DNA of 64,000 bases from JBGTGG01 sp964398945 (GCA_964398945.1 CAYNOT010000015.1:62001-126000), one strand, 5' to 3'; positions 8,402-18,330 are shown, counted from the first letter of the stretch. The notes: generated by a model from the sequence alone, not told the origin. Translations and numbers: made by a program.

Positions 8402-11400
8402 TCAATGAGTGGATGGCCCTTCAGCCGGCTCTGTCTTTTTATTTCGGTATGCAAACTTTGTGATCAATACGAAAAGTACAGGCACCACAAATATGGCAAG
8501 TGAACTTGCGGCCACCATTCCCCCAGCCACCGTCCAACCAATTGTTTTTCTGGCTTCCGCGCCTGCTCCTGCTGAAAACGCCAGGGGCATCACACCCAAA
8601 ATAAAGGCAAGTGATGTCATCAAAATCGGACGAAGGCGAAGTTGCACAGCTTCCAGTGTTGCTTGTACAATTTCCATTCCCCGGTCGACACGCTCTTTCG
8701 CAAACTCTACAATAAGGATCGCATTTTTTGCAGCCAACCCAATGAGGGTGATCAATCCAATCTGCGCATAAATGTTGTTCGTAAGATTGGGCAACAATGT
8801 TAAAGTAAGTATTGAACCGAATGCTCCAATCGGAACGGCAAACAAAACCGAAAAAGGAACAGACCAGCTTTCATACAGTGCAGCCAAAAAGAGGAACACA
8901 AAGACAATGGAGATCGCGAATATCATTCCCGTGCTATTTCCGGCCTTGATTTCTTCACTGCTCATTCCACCAAACTCATATCCATATCCCACCGGCAATT
9001 CTTCTGCTGCAACTTCTTTCAATGCTTTGATTGCCTGGCCACTGCTATAACCCTGTTTTGCTGTTCCCATAATTTCAGCGGAACGATAAATGTTATAGTG
9101 GGAAACGACTGCAGGTGTTTCAATCAATTTGGTTGTAATAAGTGTGCTAAGCGGTACCATTGTGCCAACATTGTTGCGAACATGGTATTTGCCAATATCG
9201 CTGATATCGCTTCGGAAGGTAGTATCCGCTTGCGTTACCACCCTAAAATTTCTTCCGTAAATATTAAAGTCATTGATGTAACTACTTCCCAATAGTGTTG
9301 ACAATGTTCCATAAGCTTCGGCAACGGATACCCCAAGTTGCTTTGCCTTCTCTTTATCAATATCCACTTTGTAGCTTGGTGTTCGTGCGGAAAAGAATGA
9401 ATATGCCATGGCAATTTCCGGACGCTGATTGACGGCTGCCAGAAATTTACGCATTACTCCTTCAAATTTTTGAATATCATCTGTACTGGTAGTCTGTTGC
9501 AATTGGAACGTAAACCCTGATGATTGACCCAACCCCGGAATGGCTGGTGGTGCAATGACCAGTATACGCGCCTCTGTAATATCGGCCGTTAGCCTTCGTA
9601 TTTCATCCATCACCATCGGAACACTTTCTTTTTTCAGATCGCGGTCGTTCCAATGTTTAAGGTTAACAAACAAAGTTCCTACATTCGATTTATTGGAGAA
9701 ATTAAGAATGTTCAACCCCGCTAATCCACCCACAACCTTTACGGCATTGATAGATCCGATGCGTTTTTGTAGTTCAAGTTGAATCTCAATATTCCTTGCA
9801 GTAGAAGTGCCTTCCGGCATTTCATACGAAACATACATTCGTTTCTCATCTTCTGTGGGAATAAATCCGGTCGGCTTGTTTTTAAACATGAAGAACAACC
9901 CTACAAACAAACACACCATCATCACCAACACATACGGTGTCCTGCGTATCCAGCTATGGACACCTTTTGTATAGGAACGGGTCACTTTATCAAACCATTG
10001 GTTGAAGCGGTGGAAAAAGCGATCCAATAAATTCTTCTTCTCTTTCACATCGGATGGCTTCAACAAAAGCATGCTCAATGCCGGTGTTAATGATAATGCC
10101 ACAAAAGCTGAGATCATCACCGATACGGCAATCGTAATCGCAAATTGCTGATAAAGTTTTCCGACAATGCCAGGAATAAACCCAACCGGCACAAACACGG
10201 CCGCTAGGATTAATGCGATGGCCACCACAGGGGCCGAGATTTCTTTCATCGCGCGGATGGTCGCATTCTTTGCTGATAGTTTGTGGTGATCTATGTTATG
10301 TTGAATCGCTTCCACCACCACAATGGCATCATCCACAACAATACCAATCGACAACACAAAGGCAAAAAGCGTAAGCGTGTTGATCGTAAACCCAAAGGGT
10401 ATAAAAAAGATGAACGTGCCAATCAATGAAACAGGGATTGCTAAAATAGGAATGAGTGTTGCTCGCCAATTTTGCAGGAAGAGAAACACCACAATTACCA
10501 CTAACGCCAGCGCCTCCAATAATGTATACACAACTTCTTCAATTGAAATTTCCACAACGGAAGTTGTTTCAAGCGGGATGAGGTAATCAACATCTTTTGG
10601 AAAGCCTTTCCTTAATTCGGCAAGTGCATTCATTACACCTTTATTGGTTGATAATGCATTGGCGCCAGGGGCGAGGTAAAGCAATACGAAAGCAGCCGGT
10701 TTTCCTTCTACGAACGGGTGGTTGCCATAACTAAATTTTGCCAATTCCACACGGGCAATGTCTTTCAGGTAAACAATATTTCCACCCAGCACATTTGCGC
10801 GTACAATAATATTTTCAAAGTCCTCCACGCGGTTGATCCGGCTATTGGTCAATACATTGTATTCAAACGTTTGGTTGCTTGGTTGCGGGGTTCCACCGAT
10901 TGAACCGGCTGCTATTTGTAAATTTTGCTCTTGCAAAGCAGCATTCACTTCTTGTGCGGTCAATCCAAGACTTGCGAGCTTCTCCGGATTCAACCAGATG
11001 CGCATACCAAAGTCATCACCCACAGAAAAAATATCACCCACACCCTTTACCCGAAGCAAGGCATCTTTAAGATAGATATTTGCAAAGTTTCCAAGAAAAG
11101 TTGCATCGTGTGTTCCTTCCGGGGAATACAATGCAAGCGCAAGAAAAATACTGGGGTTACGTTTGCGCACGGTAAGCCCCAACCGTTTTACAATTTCCGG
11201 CAAGGAAGGTTCGGCAACACTTACGCGGTTTTGAACATCGAGCGTTGCAATGTTGATATCGGTCCCGATATCAAAGGTTACGGTGATGCTGCTCACACCA
11301 CTACTGGTACTATTGCTCGACATGTAGGCCATGCCGGGTGTTCCATTCACCTGTGCTTCAATGGCAGTGGTGGTAGTTTGTTCAACAGTTTGCGCATCGG

Positions 11401-11557
11401 CACCTACATAAATTCCATTGACGGAAACGGTTGGTGGGGTAATGTCAGGGTATTGCGAAATGGGCAAGGTGGTCATCGCGATGATGCCCACCAAAACAAT
11501 CACCAACGAAGTAACGATGGAGGTGACCGGCCTTTTTATAAAAACATCTGATATCAT
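8402..11557 (-). CDS. RND efflux transporter permease, HAE-1 (AcrB-like)
   Basis: 1051 residues, the standard AcrB length. It has the N-terminal signature MISDVFIKRPVTSIVTSLVI, twelve transmembrane segments in the usual 1+5 / 1+5 pattern with two large periplasmic loops, and the TM4 proton-relay region around GIVVDDAIVVVEAIQHN. It is the inner-membrane pump of a tripartite multidrug system, driven by proton influx and exporting amphiphilic compounds. It follows the adaptor gene by 27 nt and is last in a tetR-tolC-adaptor-pump operon. The substrates cannot be read from sequence. Confidence 0.97.
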   Translation of the reverse strand: MISDVFIKRPVTSIVTSLVIVLVGIIAMTTLPISQYPDITPPTVSVNGIYVGADAQTVEQTTTTAIEAQVNGTPGMAYMSSNSTSSGVSSITVTFDIGTDINIATLDVQNRVSVAEPSLPEIVKRLGLTVRKRNPSIFLALALYSPEGTHDATFLGNFANIYLKDALLRVKGVGDIFSVGDDFGMRIWLNPEKLASLGLTAQEVNAALQEQNLQIAAGSIGGTPQPSNQTFEYNVLTNSRINRVEDFENIIVRANVLGGNIVYLKDIARVELAKFSYGNHPFVEGKPAAFVLLYLAPGANALSTNKGVMNALAELRKGFPKDVDYLIPLETTSVVEISIEEVVYTLLEALALVVIVVFLFLQNWRATLIPILAIPVSLIGTFIFFIPFGFTINTLTLFAFVLSIGIVVDDAIVVVEAIQHNIDHHKLSAKNATIRAMKEISAPVVAIALILAAVFVPVGFIPGIVGKLYQQFAITIAVSVMISAFVALSLTPALSMLLLKPSDVKEKKNLLDRFFHRFNQWFDKVTRSYTKGVHSWIRRTPYVLVMMVCLFVGLFFMFKNKPTGFIPTEDEKRMYVSYEMPEGTSTARNIEIQLELQKRIGSINAVKVVGGLAGLNILNFSNKSNVGTLFVNLKHWNDRDLKKESVPMVMDEIRRLTADITEARILVIAPPAIPGLGQSSGFTFQLQQTTSTDDIQKFEGVMRKFLAAVNQRPEIAMAYSFFSARTPSYKVDIDKEKAKQLGVSVAEAYGTLSTLLGSSYINDFNIYGRNFRVVTQADTTFRSDISDIGKYHVRNNVGTMVPLSTLITTKLIETPAVVSHYNIYRSAEIMGTAKQGYSSGQAIKALKEVAAEELPVGYGYEFGGMSSEEIKAGNSTGMIFAISIVFVFLFLAALYESWSVPFSVLFAVPIGAFGSILTLTLLPNLTNNIYAQIGLITLIGLAAKNAILIVEFAKERVDRGMEIVQATLEAVQLRLRPILMTSLAFILGVMPLAFSAGAGAEARKTIGWTVAGGMVAASSLAIFVVPVLFVLITKFAYRNKKTEPAEGPSTH

Positions 11558-11584
11558 TGTCCTGTTTTATAGAATGTAATTTTC

Positions 11585-12697
11585 TTACTTTTCATTTTTC
11601 GGTGAAGCGACAACAATCGCAGATCCCTCCCGAAGGTTTTGAAGGCCTTCAATAATGATCTCTTCACCTTCAGACAAGCCTTCCTGAATGATGATGTTCT
11701 TGCCAATCGGTTTGCCAAGCTTCACTTTTCGTTGTGTTGCCTTTGCACTGTCGGGCATGTACACAAAAAATTCACCCAGTTGTTCGTTGATGGCTTTGTA
11801 TGGAACCACAATTGCTTTCTTTTCCATGTTTAGGACTTTCAACTTTCCACTCATGCCTGCACGTATGGTGTGGTGCGGATTTGGAAATACGATGCGCATT
11901 TTGATTGTACCCGTTTGTGCATCAACGGCACGGTCAACAATATTGATTTTTCCAAATTCAGGATATAATTGATCATTGAAAGAAAGCCTGAATGTAGAAT
12001 CGTTTTTCGACTCCTTCGCAGCAAGCAATGTTGTATACCTGTAAATTTCGCGTTGATCAACGGTAATGTCCACACCGATCGGATCATCTGATGAAATCGT
12101 ATTCAACAACGTTTGCCCGGGGGAAACCGATGTGCCCAACCTTACTGCTGAAATTCCAATAGTGCCATCGAAGGGTGCCACAATCGTTGCGTACCGAACA
12201 TTTGTCTGAACACTTTGCACGGTAGCTTTTGCGGCCGCTACTTGTTGCCTGGCGGCTTCATACGTTGACTCAGCATAATCTACCTGTTGCTTGGCAATAG
12301 CATCTTGCTTGTCCAACTCACGATAGCGCTCTACATCTTTCTTGGCGCGTTCCAAGTTTGCTTCCTGTACAGAAAGGTTTGCCAAAGCCTGCTGATAGGT
12401 TGCCTGCGATTGTTGTTGGTCAATGGAGTAAAGTTTCTGTCCTTTCTTTACCTGCTCACCTTCTTTGAAATGGATGGCAGTAATGTAACCACTCACCTGC
12501 GCCCGAAGCTCAACTTCATTCAAAGCTTTTACTATAGCAGGGTATTCATCATAGTAGGATGCATCGGCTGTAGTAACCTGCTGCACCGCTACAGAAACCG
12601 GAGGAGGTGCCTGCATGGCTTGTTGATTTTTTCCGCAACCTGAAACGATCAATAACAGGAGAACAGGAGTGTATAGGTGTAATTTTTTTAATGACAT
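11585..12697 (-). CDS. RND efflux periplasmic adaptor (AcrA/MexA-like lipoprotein)
   Basis: 370 residues with a lipoprotein signal peptide ending in the lipobox LIVSGC (Cys about 21). The lipoyl-like hairpin (ALNEVELRAQVSGYITAIHF), the alpha-helical coiled-coil hairpin (about 95-160), the second lipoyl half (IVAPFDGTIGISAVRLGTSV) and the beta-barrel domain follow in the standard order. The protein bridges the inner-membrane pump and the outer-membrane channel. It lies between the TolC-like gene (14 nt upstream) and the pump (27 nt downstream). Confidence 0.96.
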   Translation of the reverse strand: MSLKKLHLYTPVLLLLIVSGCGKNQQAMQAPPPVSVAVQQVTTADASYYDEYPAIVKALNEVELRAQVSGYITAIHFKEGEQVKKGQKLYSIDQQQSQATYQQALANLSVQEANLERAKKDVERYRELDKQDAIAKQQVDYAESTYEAARQQVAAAKATVQSVQTNVRYATIVAPFDGTIGISAVRLGTSVSPGQTLLNTISSDDPIGVDITVDQREIYRYTTLLAAKESKNDSTFRLSFNDQLYPEFGKINIVDRAVDAQTGTIKMRIVFPNPHHTIRAGMSGKLKVLNMEKKAIVVPYKAINEQLGEFFVYMPDSAKATQRKVKLGKPIGKNIIIQEGLSEGEEIIIEGLQNLREGSAIVVASPKNEK

Positions 12698-12711
12698 GAG
12701 GTGGGGTATTT

Positions 12712-14058
12712 CTAATTTGTATAATCGATTTGTCCAAGCACGCGGAGTACATCTACCTTACTGGCAAGAACGGCATACAAGGAGTTGAAATAATTTATTC
12801 GGGTAGTACGGAGATCGCTTTCTGCAACCGTCACATCGAGGTACGTTTTCACCCCGTTGCGATACTGCAACTCCACGATGTCATAAACCTCTTTGGCCAA
12901 GTCTACATTCTCTTTTTGTGTGAAGTAGTCTGTAAGATTGCTTTTGTATGATGCCAGCGCCCGGGTGTACTCGGTATTGAGATTGCTTTCGAGATTTCTT
13001 ATGCTTACATCAATGCGGTCGCGGGTCAATTTTTCTTCCTGGATTTTCTTCATGCGTTTCCCCCCCTGAAAAAGTGGCAGCGAAAGCGTTGCGCCCACAT
13101 ACGAGTATGGAAAGCGTTTTCCATATAGCTCAGCGAAACTATCATTCTGATAGTTGAGATTGTAGCTTAGGAAAGCACCCACAGTAGGAAGGAACGCATG
13201 ATTGCTGTATTTCACGTTGGCATCCTGCAATTCTTTTTGTGTGTACAACATTTTGTATTCGATGTTGCTTGCATAGCTAATGGGTTGCAAGGTGTCAATC
13301 ATGATTTCATTTTCCATTTGAAGTGTATCATACACCAATGGCAGCTCCTCATTACTGGGATATCCCATTTGGGTTTTCAAGTATTCCTGTTTGTACTTGA
13401 ATACTTCCTGGTTTGATTTTAAAGAAGCTTCAGCGTTGGCCAATAAAATTGTGGCCCGCTTGTAATCCGTTTTGTCGGCCACGCCACTGTTGTAGCGGCT
13501 ATAGGCATCTTTTAAACTTCTCTTCAATCGCACAATGGATTCTTCATTTACCCTGATCTGCTGGGCTGTTGCCAACACATCGTAGAAGGCTTTGGTTACA
13601 TTCACCACCACATCGATCTTGCTTCGGTTTGTATTTTGTTCGGCCTGTAACCGCACGGTGGATGCAGTGCTACTGGCCAATAAAATATCCCGATTGAAGA
13701 TGGCCTGGTTTGCCATAACCTGAAAGTAGGATGAATTTTTCACACCGATGGGAACAACCATGCCGTTGAAAACAGCTTGTTGCAAATCAAGAAAGTGCTG
13801 ATAGTTATAGCTGAAATTTACCTGTGGATACCAGTCGGCAAGTTTTCCTTTAATGGCTTTCTCTGTGATCCCTTCATCAAGTTCTGCTTGTAAAACAGCA
13901 GGTTGATGATCTAATGCATACCGGACAACACGGTCCAGCGATGCAGCTGTCAACACACTGTCGGAAGGTTCATGTTGTGCGAAACTTGCAAACGGTGCAA
14001 GAAGCAACAGAAAGGCCCGGGGTGTGTATGTTTTTATTTTGTTTAAAAGTAGTTGCAT
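12712..14058 (-). CDS. TolC-family outer-membrane efflux protein
   Basis: 448 residues with a signal peptide (RAFLLLLAPFASFAQ). It has two TolC repeats rich in long amphipathic helices, with the recurrent family phrases SLKDAYSRYNSGVADKTDYK in the first half and YDIVELQYRNGVKTYLDVTV in the second. It would trimerise into the outer-membrane channel of the efflux complex. It starts 20 nt after the tetR stop, so regulator and transport genes share a transcript. Confidence 0.95.
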   Translation of the reverse strand: MQLLLNKIKTYTPRAFLLLLAPFASFAQHEPSDSVLTAASLDRVVRYALDHQPAVLQAELDEGITEKAIKGKLADWYPQVNFSYNYQHFLDLQQAVFNGMVVPIGVKNSSYFQVMANQAIFNRDILLASSTASTVRLQAEQNTNRSKIDVVVNVTKAFYDVLATAQQIRVNEESIVRLKRSLKDAYSRYNSGVADKTDYKRATILLANAEASLKSNQEVFKYKQEYLKTQMGYPSNEELPLVYDTLQMENEIMIDTLQPISYASNIEYKMLYTQKELQDANVKYSNHAFLPTVGAFLSYNLNYQNDSFAELYGKRFPYSYVGATLSLPLFQGGKRMKKIQEEKLTRDRIDVSIRNLESNLNTEYTRALASYKSNLTDYFTQKENVDLAKEVYDIVELQYRNGVKTYLDVTVAESDLRTTRINYFNSLYAVLASKVDVLRVLGQIDYTN

Positions 14059-14078
14059 AGGGCAAGTGAAGAGTGTGG

Positions 14079-14720
14079 CTAATTTTTAGCTATTTCCTTT
14101 TGAGTAGATAAATCCGGCATAGGTTCATTGAAAATGGTCATGTAGATAATCTGTTTTCGTTCTGTCAAAAATTTTCGATAGGTCGTGTCGGTCATTCCGT
14201 GGATGGTTTTCAAAATGGATTTTGCCAACAACGGATAATTACAAAGCGATGAAAGGTTTACCATAAAGTGTTCAGCAGAAATGGGTGCAAGTTTTCCTGT
14301 TTTTATTTCAGCTTCCAGTTGTTCTCTAATCCAGTCACTGGATTTGGCTTTGTCTTTAGAACAAAAGGCAATCACCCTGTCCGGATGCCGGGCCGTTTCG
14401 CTAATGATAAAGTTATCAAGGTAGGGATAGGTCAATCCATACTCTACCAGGGTATTAATATAGTGCGCGATTTTTTGCCGGAAAGGAAGGCCTGACGAAA
14501 GAATGCGCATGATCCGGTCTTTCTTTTCCTGAAGGGTTTCGTCCAACAGGATGTCCAGCAGTTGTTCACGCGAACGAAAGTAGTAGTGGATCAACGTCCG
14601 GTTGACGCCCGCCTCATCTGCAATTTCTTGCATGGTCGCGTTCATAAACCCTTTTTGAAAAAAGAGGATTTTGGCCTTGTCTTTAATCAGCTTCTCGGAC
14701 GGTGCTTCGGGCATACCCAT
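14079..14720 (-). CDS. TetR/AcrR-family regulator of the efflux operon
   Basis: 213 residues. The N-terminal helix-turn-helix is canonical: ATMQEIADEAGVNRTLIHYY, about residues 28-47. The C-terminal two thirds are the variable all-helical ligand-binding domain. It is the first gene of the efflux operon, so it most likely represses its own transcript and responds to a pump substrate. A perfect TAACA-N4-TGTTA palindrome lies 14 nt upstream of the start. ATG 14720 was taken; a second ATG two codons later is equally possible. Confidence 0.93.
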   Translation of the reverse strand: MGMPEAPSEKLIKDKAKILFFQKGFMNATMQEIADEAGVNRTLIHYYFRSREQLLDILLDETLQEKKDRIMRILSSGLPFRQKIAHYINTLVEYGLTYPYLDNFIISETARHPDRVIAFCSKDKAKSSDWIREQLEAEIKTGKLAPISAEHFMVNLSSLCNYPLLAKSILKTIHGMTDTTYRKFLTERKQIIYMTIFNEPMPDLSTQKEIAKN

Positions 14721-14733
14721 TATCGTTTGTGTT

Positions 14734-14747
14734 TAACAAAAATGTTA
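14734..14747. promoter_or_regulatory. Candidate TetR operator
   Basis: TAACA-AAAA-TGTTA is a perfect inverted repeat just upstream of the tetR start codon. A wider, looser pair GTTTA / TAAAC surrounds it (14731-14756). Position and symmetry fit autorepression by the TetR-family protein; binding is inferred. Confidence 0.55.
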
Positions 14748-14917
14748 GACGTAAACGTGAGGGGTTTAGTTCAAGGATCGGGAAAAAGAAATTAAGGTTT
14801 TTTGTGGATGGTATTTTTTTGGGCTAAACGATGGTGCATTGGAACATCAACAACGAAAACCAACCAAACCAGGGATTAACAAGATTTTTGTTTTTCGCAA
14901 ACTTAATCAACAACCTT

Positions 14918-14925
14918 TATCTTTG
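14918..14925 (+). promoter_or_regulatory. TAnnTTTG promoter box abutting the DegT start codon
   Basis: TATCTTTG matches the Bacteroidota -7 consensus TAnnTTTG and ends only 3 nt before the ATG at 14929. If used, transcription would begin at or next to the start codon. No -33 TTG lies at the usual 19-21 nt spacing; the nearest TTTG (14887-14890) is 27 nt away. Confidence 0.45.
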
Positions 14926-14928
14926 ACT

Positions 14929-16038
14929 ATGCAGGTTCCTTTTTTTGAGCTCAAAGCGCAATACCAACAAATCAAATCGGATGTTGATCAAGCTGTTCAG
15001 GAAGTTTTTGAAAGCGGTAATTTTATCCGTGGGGAAAAAGTAAAAGCCTTCGAAAACACTTTTTCAAAAACTATCGGTGTAAAGCATTGCATCGGTGTTG
15101 GCAACGGTACGGATGCGCTTTTTCTGATTCTCAAAGCTTATGGCATTGGTGATGGTGATGAAGTGATCACACCTGCGTTTAGTTGGATATCTTCATCCGA
15201 AACGATTACACACTGTGGAGCCACCCCGGTCTTTGCGGATGTCGATGCTGGTTTTTATACACTCGATCCAATTGATGTTGAGAAAAAAATCACGTCCAAC
15301 ACAAAGGCAGTAATTGCAGTGCACCTGTATGGTCAGGTAACGGACATGAATGCCCTTCAATCCCTTTGCAAAAAGCATAATCTAAAATTAATCGAAGATT
15401 GTGCACAAGCGCATCTTTCTGGATCCGAAGGTAAAATAGCGGGAAGCATTGGGGATGCTGGCGCGTTTAGTTTTTATCCCACAAAAAATTTGGGGGCCTG
15501 CGGTGATGCCGGCTGTGTAACCACAAATGATTCATCGATTGTTGATTTTATCCGCAGGTATGCAAACCATGGGGCTTTAGAAAAAGATGACAACGAATTT
15601 GAAGGCATCAACAGCCGGTTAGATGAATTGCAGGCCGCTGTACTGCTGGCCAAATTAAAACACCTGCCCACGTGGACACAGCAAAGGATCCATCACGCAA
15701 CAGTGTATTCCGAAAAACTGAAAAACGTTTCAGGGATTATCCTTCCGAAACCCCCACCCAATAGCATTCACACTTTTCACCTTTTTGTGATGCAATGCAA
15801 CAGGCGTGATGCGTTAAAATCTTTTCTCTACAAACATGGAATTGAAACCTCCATTCACTATCCAAAAGCATTGCACAACCTTCCGGCTTATCAATACCTC
15901 AAACACAAACCGGAAGATTTTCCCGTAAGCCATTCACTACAAAACACTGTACTTTCACTCCCCATTTACCCTGAGCTCACTTCACGTCAAATAGAATTTG
16001 TTTGCGAAAGAATCCTGGAATTCTATTCCACGAATTAA
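14929..16038 (+). CDS. DegT/DnrJ/EryC1/StrS aminotransferase
   Basis: About 369 residues from ATG 14929 (MQVPFFELKAQYQQIK), the usual family start; 30 upstream open codons have no family match. The protein is a fold-type I PLP enzyme. The cofactor lysine lies in SFYPTKNLGACGDAG (about residue 187), and the substrate-binding phrase GVGNGTDALFLILKA is near residue 55. Such enzymes transaminate keto-sugars bound to nucleotides, for example making amino-sugars for lipopolysaccharide or capsule. The next gene is a WecA-like sugar-phosphate transferase, which supports a surface-polysaccharide role. The sugar specificity is not evident. Confidence 0.93.
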   Translation: MQVPFFELKAQYQQIKSDVDQAVQEVFESGNFIRGEKVKAFENTFSKTIGVKHCIGVGNGTDALFLILKAYGIGDGDEVITPAFSWISSSETITHCGATPVFADVDAGFYTLDPIDVEKKITSNTKAVIAVHLYGQVTDMNALQSLCKKHNLKLIEDCAQAHLSGSEGKIAGSIGDAGAFSFYPTKNLGACGDAGCVTTNDSSIVDFIRRYANHGALEKDDNEFEGINSRLDELQAAVLLAKLKHLPTWTQQRIHHATVYSEKLKNVSGIILPKPPPNSIHTFHLFVMQCNRRDALKSFLYKHGIETSIHYPKALHNLPAYQYLKHKPEDFPVSHSLQNTVLSLPIYPELTSRQIEFVCERILEFYSTN

Positions 16039-16072
16039 TTTTTTGCCAACCTTTCTAGTGGACTAAAATCGC

Positions 16073-16080
16073 TACTTTTG
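16073..16080 (+). promoter_or_regulatory. TAnnTTTG promoter box abutting the WecA-like start codon
   Basis: TACTTTTG matches the -7 consensus and ends 4 nt before ATG 16085. As with the DegT gene, this would give an almost leaderless transcript. A TTTG lies 27 nt further upstream (16042-16045), the same distance as in the DegT case. Confidence 0.45.
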
Positions 16081-16084
16081 CTGA

Positions 16085-17158
16085 ATGGTCACTGTATTCT
16101 TAGCTGCTCTCACCGCGTTGGTTATTACTTATTTAGTAATGCCTGTGATCATTAAATACACGCTTAAGAAAAACTATGTGGATGTTCCGGGCCACCGTAA
16201 AATCCACAAAAAAATCACACCATCCATGGGTGGGGTTGCTATTTTCCTCGGTTTTTGTGTGGCGGTATTTATTTGGATTGAATTGCTCAGTTCACGCGAT
16301 TTCAAATTTATTTTCGCATCATTGTTCGTAATCTTTTTCATTGGCATGCGCGATGACCTGGTGCCCATGAAACCAATTCTCAAATTACTGGGCCAGGTGT
16401 TGGCCATCACCATTGCAGTGGTATTCCTGGATATTCGTTTTGATTCCCTGCACAGGCTTTTTGGTATCCATGAGATCCCTGCTTCAATCAGTTATGCCGT
16501 TACTGTTTTCACAATGATCATCATTACCAATTCTTTCAATCTTATTGACGGGATTGACGGACTGGCAGGAACGGTTTCTTCTATTTCATTGCTCATGTTA
16601 GGTAGTTGGATGCTGCTTGTAGGCGATCAAAATTATGCCATCCTTGCGTTTGCAATGCTCGGAAGCATCCTTGCTTTTCTAAGCTATAATTGGCATCCCT
16701 CCCGGGTTTTTATGGGCGACACAGGCGCACTGGTGATTGGAATGATGCTCTCTATTTTAACCGTTCATGTTTTGAACTTCAACAACCAATTGCCTGTGGA
16801 TACACCATTCAGGTTAATGGCACCTTTGACATCCGCGTTGAGTTTTATTTACATTCCGCTTTTGGATACTTCACGCATCATCATCATCCGTCTTTCAAAA
16901 GGGAAATCACCCATGAGCCCCGACAAAAGCCATATACACCATACAATGGTACGACTTGGATTGACACATCGGCAAACCTGTCTGGTGTTGGGGGCATTGC
17001 AACTATTGCTAACCATCGGTGTTGTTCTGCTTAACCCGCTTGGGGATATGGTTCTTTTTCCCGCCCTCATTATCATTTCTTTTATGTTCAGCTTAAGCCT
17101 TGATTCCTTTGTAAGGAAAAGGATTTCTGCCAAAGAAAAAAAAGCTGATCAGGCATAG
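16085..17158 (+). CDS. WecA/MraY-family sugar-1-phosphate transferase
   Basis: 357 residues, about 10-11 transmembrane segments. Family motifs are present in order: the cytosolic DDL motif in GMRDDLVPMKPILK, the catalytic loop NSFNLIDGIDGLAG, the RVFMGDTGALVIG loop and the late HIHHTMVRLGL motif (HxHH). These enzymes move a sugar-1-phosphate, commonly GlcNAc-1-P, from a UDP-sugar to undecaprenyl phosphate, the first step of O-antigen, teichoic-like or capsule chains. The HIHH motif points to the WecA/TagO side of the family and not MraY. It follows the DegT gene by 46 nt. Confidence 0.92.
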   Translation: MVTVFLAALTALVITYLVMPVIIKYTLKKNYVDVPGHRKIHKKITPSMGGVAIFLGFCVAVFIWIELLSSRDFKFIFASLFVIFFIGMRDDLVPMKPILKLLGQVLAITIAVVFLDIRFDSLHRLFGIHEIPASISYAVTVFTMIIITNSFNLIDGIDGLAGTVSSISLLMLGSWMLLVGDQNYAILAFAMLGSILAFLSYNWHPSRVFMGDTGALVIGMMLSILTVHVLNFNNQLPVDTPFRLMAPLTSALSFIYIPLLDTSRIIIIRLSKGKSPMSPDKSHIHHTMVRLGLTHRQTCLVLGALQLLLTIGVVLLNPLGDMVLFPALIIISFMFSLSLDSFVRKRISAKEKKADQA

Positions 17159-17259
17159 GCTTTTCCACTTCACAAGGACCTTGCAGCCCCGAGGCAAAGA
17201 AAAGGAGCCTGCAGGTTCCATACCGCATACCTTTCTGATAACACTTCCGGAAGAAATTG

Positions 17260-17267
17260 TAAATTTG
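17260..17267 (+). promoter_or_regulatory. TAnnTTTG promoter box for pheS
   Basis: TAAATTTG lies 19 nt upstream of the pheS ATG, a normal leader length. No convincing -33 TTG was found at ideal spacing. Confidence 0.4.
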
Positions 17268-17286
17268 TGCGATTGAAACACTGTAC

Positions 17287-18330
17287 ATGGACAATAAAGT
17301 CAAAGAATTTCTAAACGAAATCAAGTCGTTCTCTTCCGCTGGAAAAGAGGAAGTGGAAAAATTCCGGATGAAGTTTATCAGCAAAAAAGGTGTGGTGAGC
17401 GAACTTTTCGATTCACTGAAAAAAGCTTCGGTTGAGGAAAAAAGGGCACTTGGGAAAACCCTCAATGAGCTAAAGAAAGCTGCTGAAGAAAAATTTGCGG
17501 AACTCAACGAAAAATTGTCATCCGGTTCATCTTCACAAGCTGCGGACATCGATCTCACACTTCCGGCCATTCCTGACAAAGTAGGAAACTTGCATCCGCT
17601 AACGTTGACACGCTATCGCATTATCGAAATTTTTGAACGCCTTGGTTTTAATGTTGAAGACGGCCCTGAGATTGAAGACGACTGGCATAATTTCACTGCG
17701 CTCAATTTTCCGGAGAACCACCCTGCGCGTGAAATGCAGGATACATTCTTTGTCGAACGGGCGGATCCTGAAAAAGGAATTGAATATGATATGTTGCTGC
17801 GTACGCACACTTCCAACGTACAAACCAGGTTGATGCGAAATGGAAAACCTCCGTTTCGTGCGATCATGCCCGGGCGTGTTTACCGAAATGAAGCCATCTC
17901 CGCGCGCGCGCATTGTTTCTTCCATCAGGTAGAAGGTTTGTATGTGGATAAGAACGTTGGCTTTGCCGATCTAAAACAAACACTTTATCACTTTGCAAAG
18001 GAAATGTTCGGCAAGGATATTCAAATCCGCTTTCGTCCGTCTTACTTTCCGTTCACAGAACCGAGTGCCGAAATCGACATCACGTGTTTAATCTGTAAAG
18101 GAAAAGGTTGCAACGTTTGTAAATATTCCGGTTGGGTAGAAATAGCAGGCTCAGGAATGGTACATCCGAATGTGCTTAGCAATTGCGGCATCGATCCGGA
18201 AGAATACACAGGGTTTGCATTTGGGATGGGCATCGAACGGGTAGCTATGTTGCGTTATCAAATCAACGACCTCCGGTTGTTTTCTGAAAATGATATTCGC
18301 TTCTTAAAACAATTCCAATCTGTTTTATGA
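17287..18330 (+). CDS. pheS: Phenylalanine--tRNA ligase alpha subunit
   Basis: 347 residues. An N-terminal coiled-coil tRNA-binding arm (about 1-95) is followed by the class II catalytic core. Motif 2 appears in GRVYRNEAISARAHCFFHQV and motif 3 in FGMGIERVAMLRYQIND. A four-cysteine element, CLICKGKGCNVC (about 258-269), sits in the core before the final motif, as in many Bacteroidota PheS, and probably binds zinc. With PheT it charges tRNA-Phe; pheT is not in this window. The stop overlaps the next start as ATGA. Confidence 0.97.
   Translation: MDNKVKEFLNEIKSFSSAGKEEVEKFRMKFISKKGVVSELFDSLKKASVEEKRALGKTLNELKKAAEEKFAELNEKLSSGSSSQAADIDLTLPAIPDKVGNLHPLTLTRYRIIEIFERLGFNVEDGPEIEDDWHNFTALNFPENHPAREMQDTFFVERADPEKGIEYDMLLRTHTSNVQTRLMRNGKPPFRAIMPGRVYRNEAISARAHCFFHQVEGLYVDKNVGFADLKQTLYHFAKEMFGKDIQIRFRPSYFPFTEPSAEIDITCLICKGKGCNVCKYSGWVEIAGSGMVHPNVLSNCGIDPEEYTGFAFGMGIERVAMLRYQINDLRLFSENDIRFLKQFQSVL

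Noticed and set aside
10925..11551. 208-codon open frame on the plus strand
   Set aside because: It is antisense to the RND permease and has no family features.
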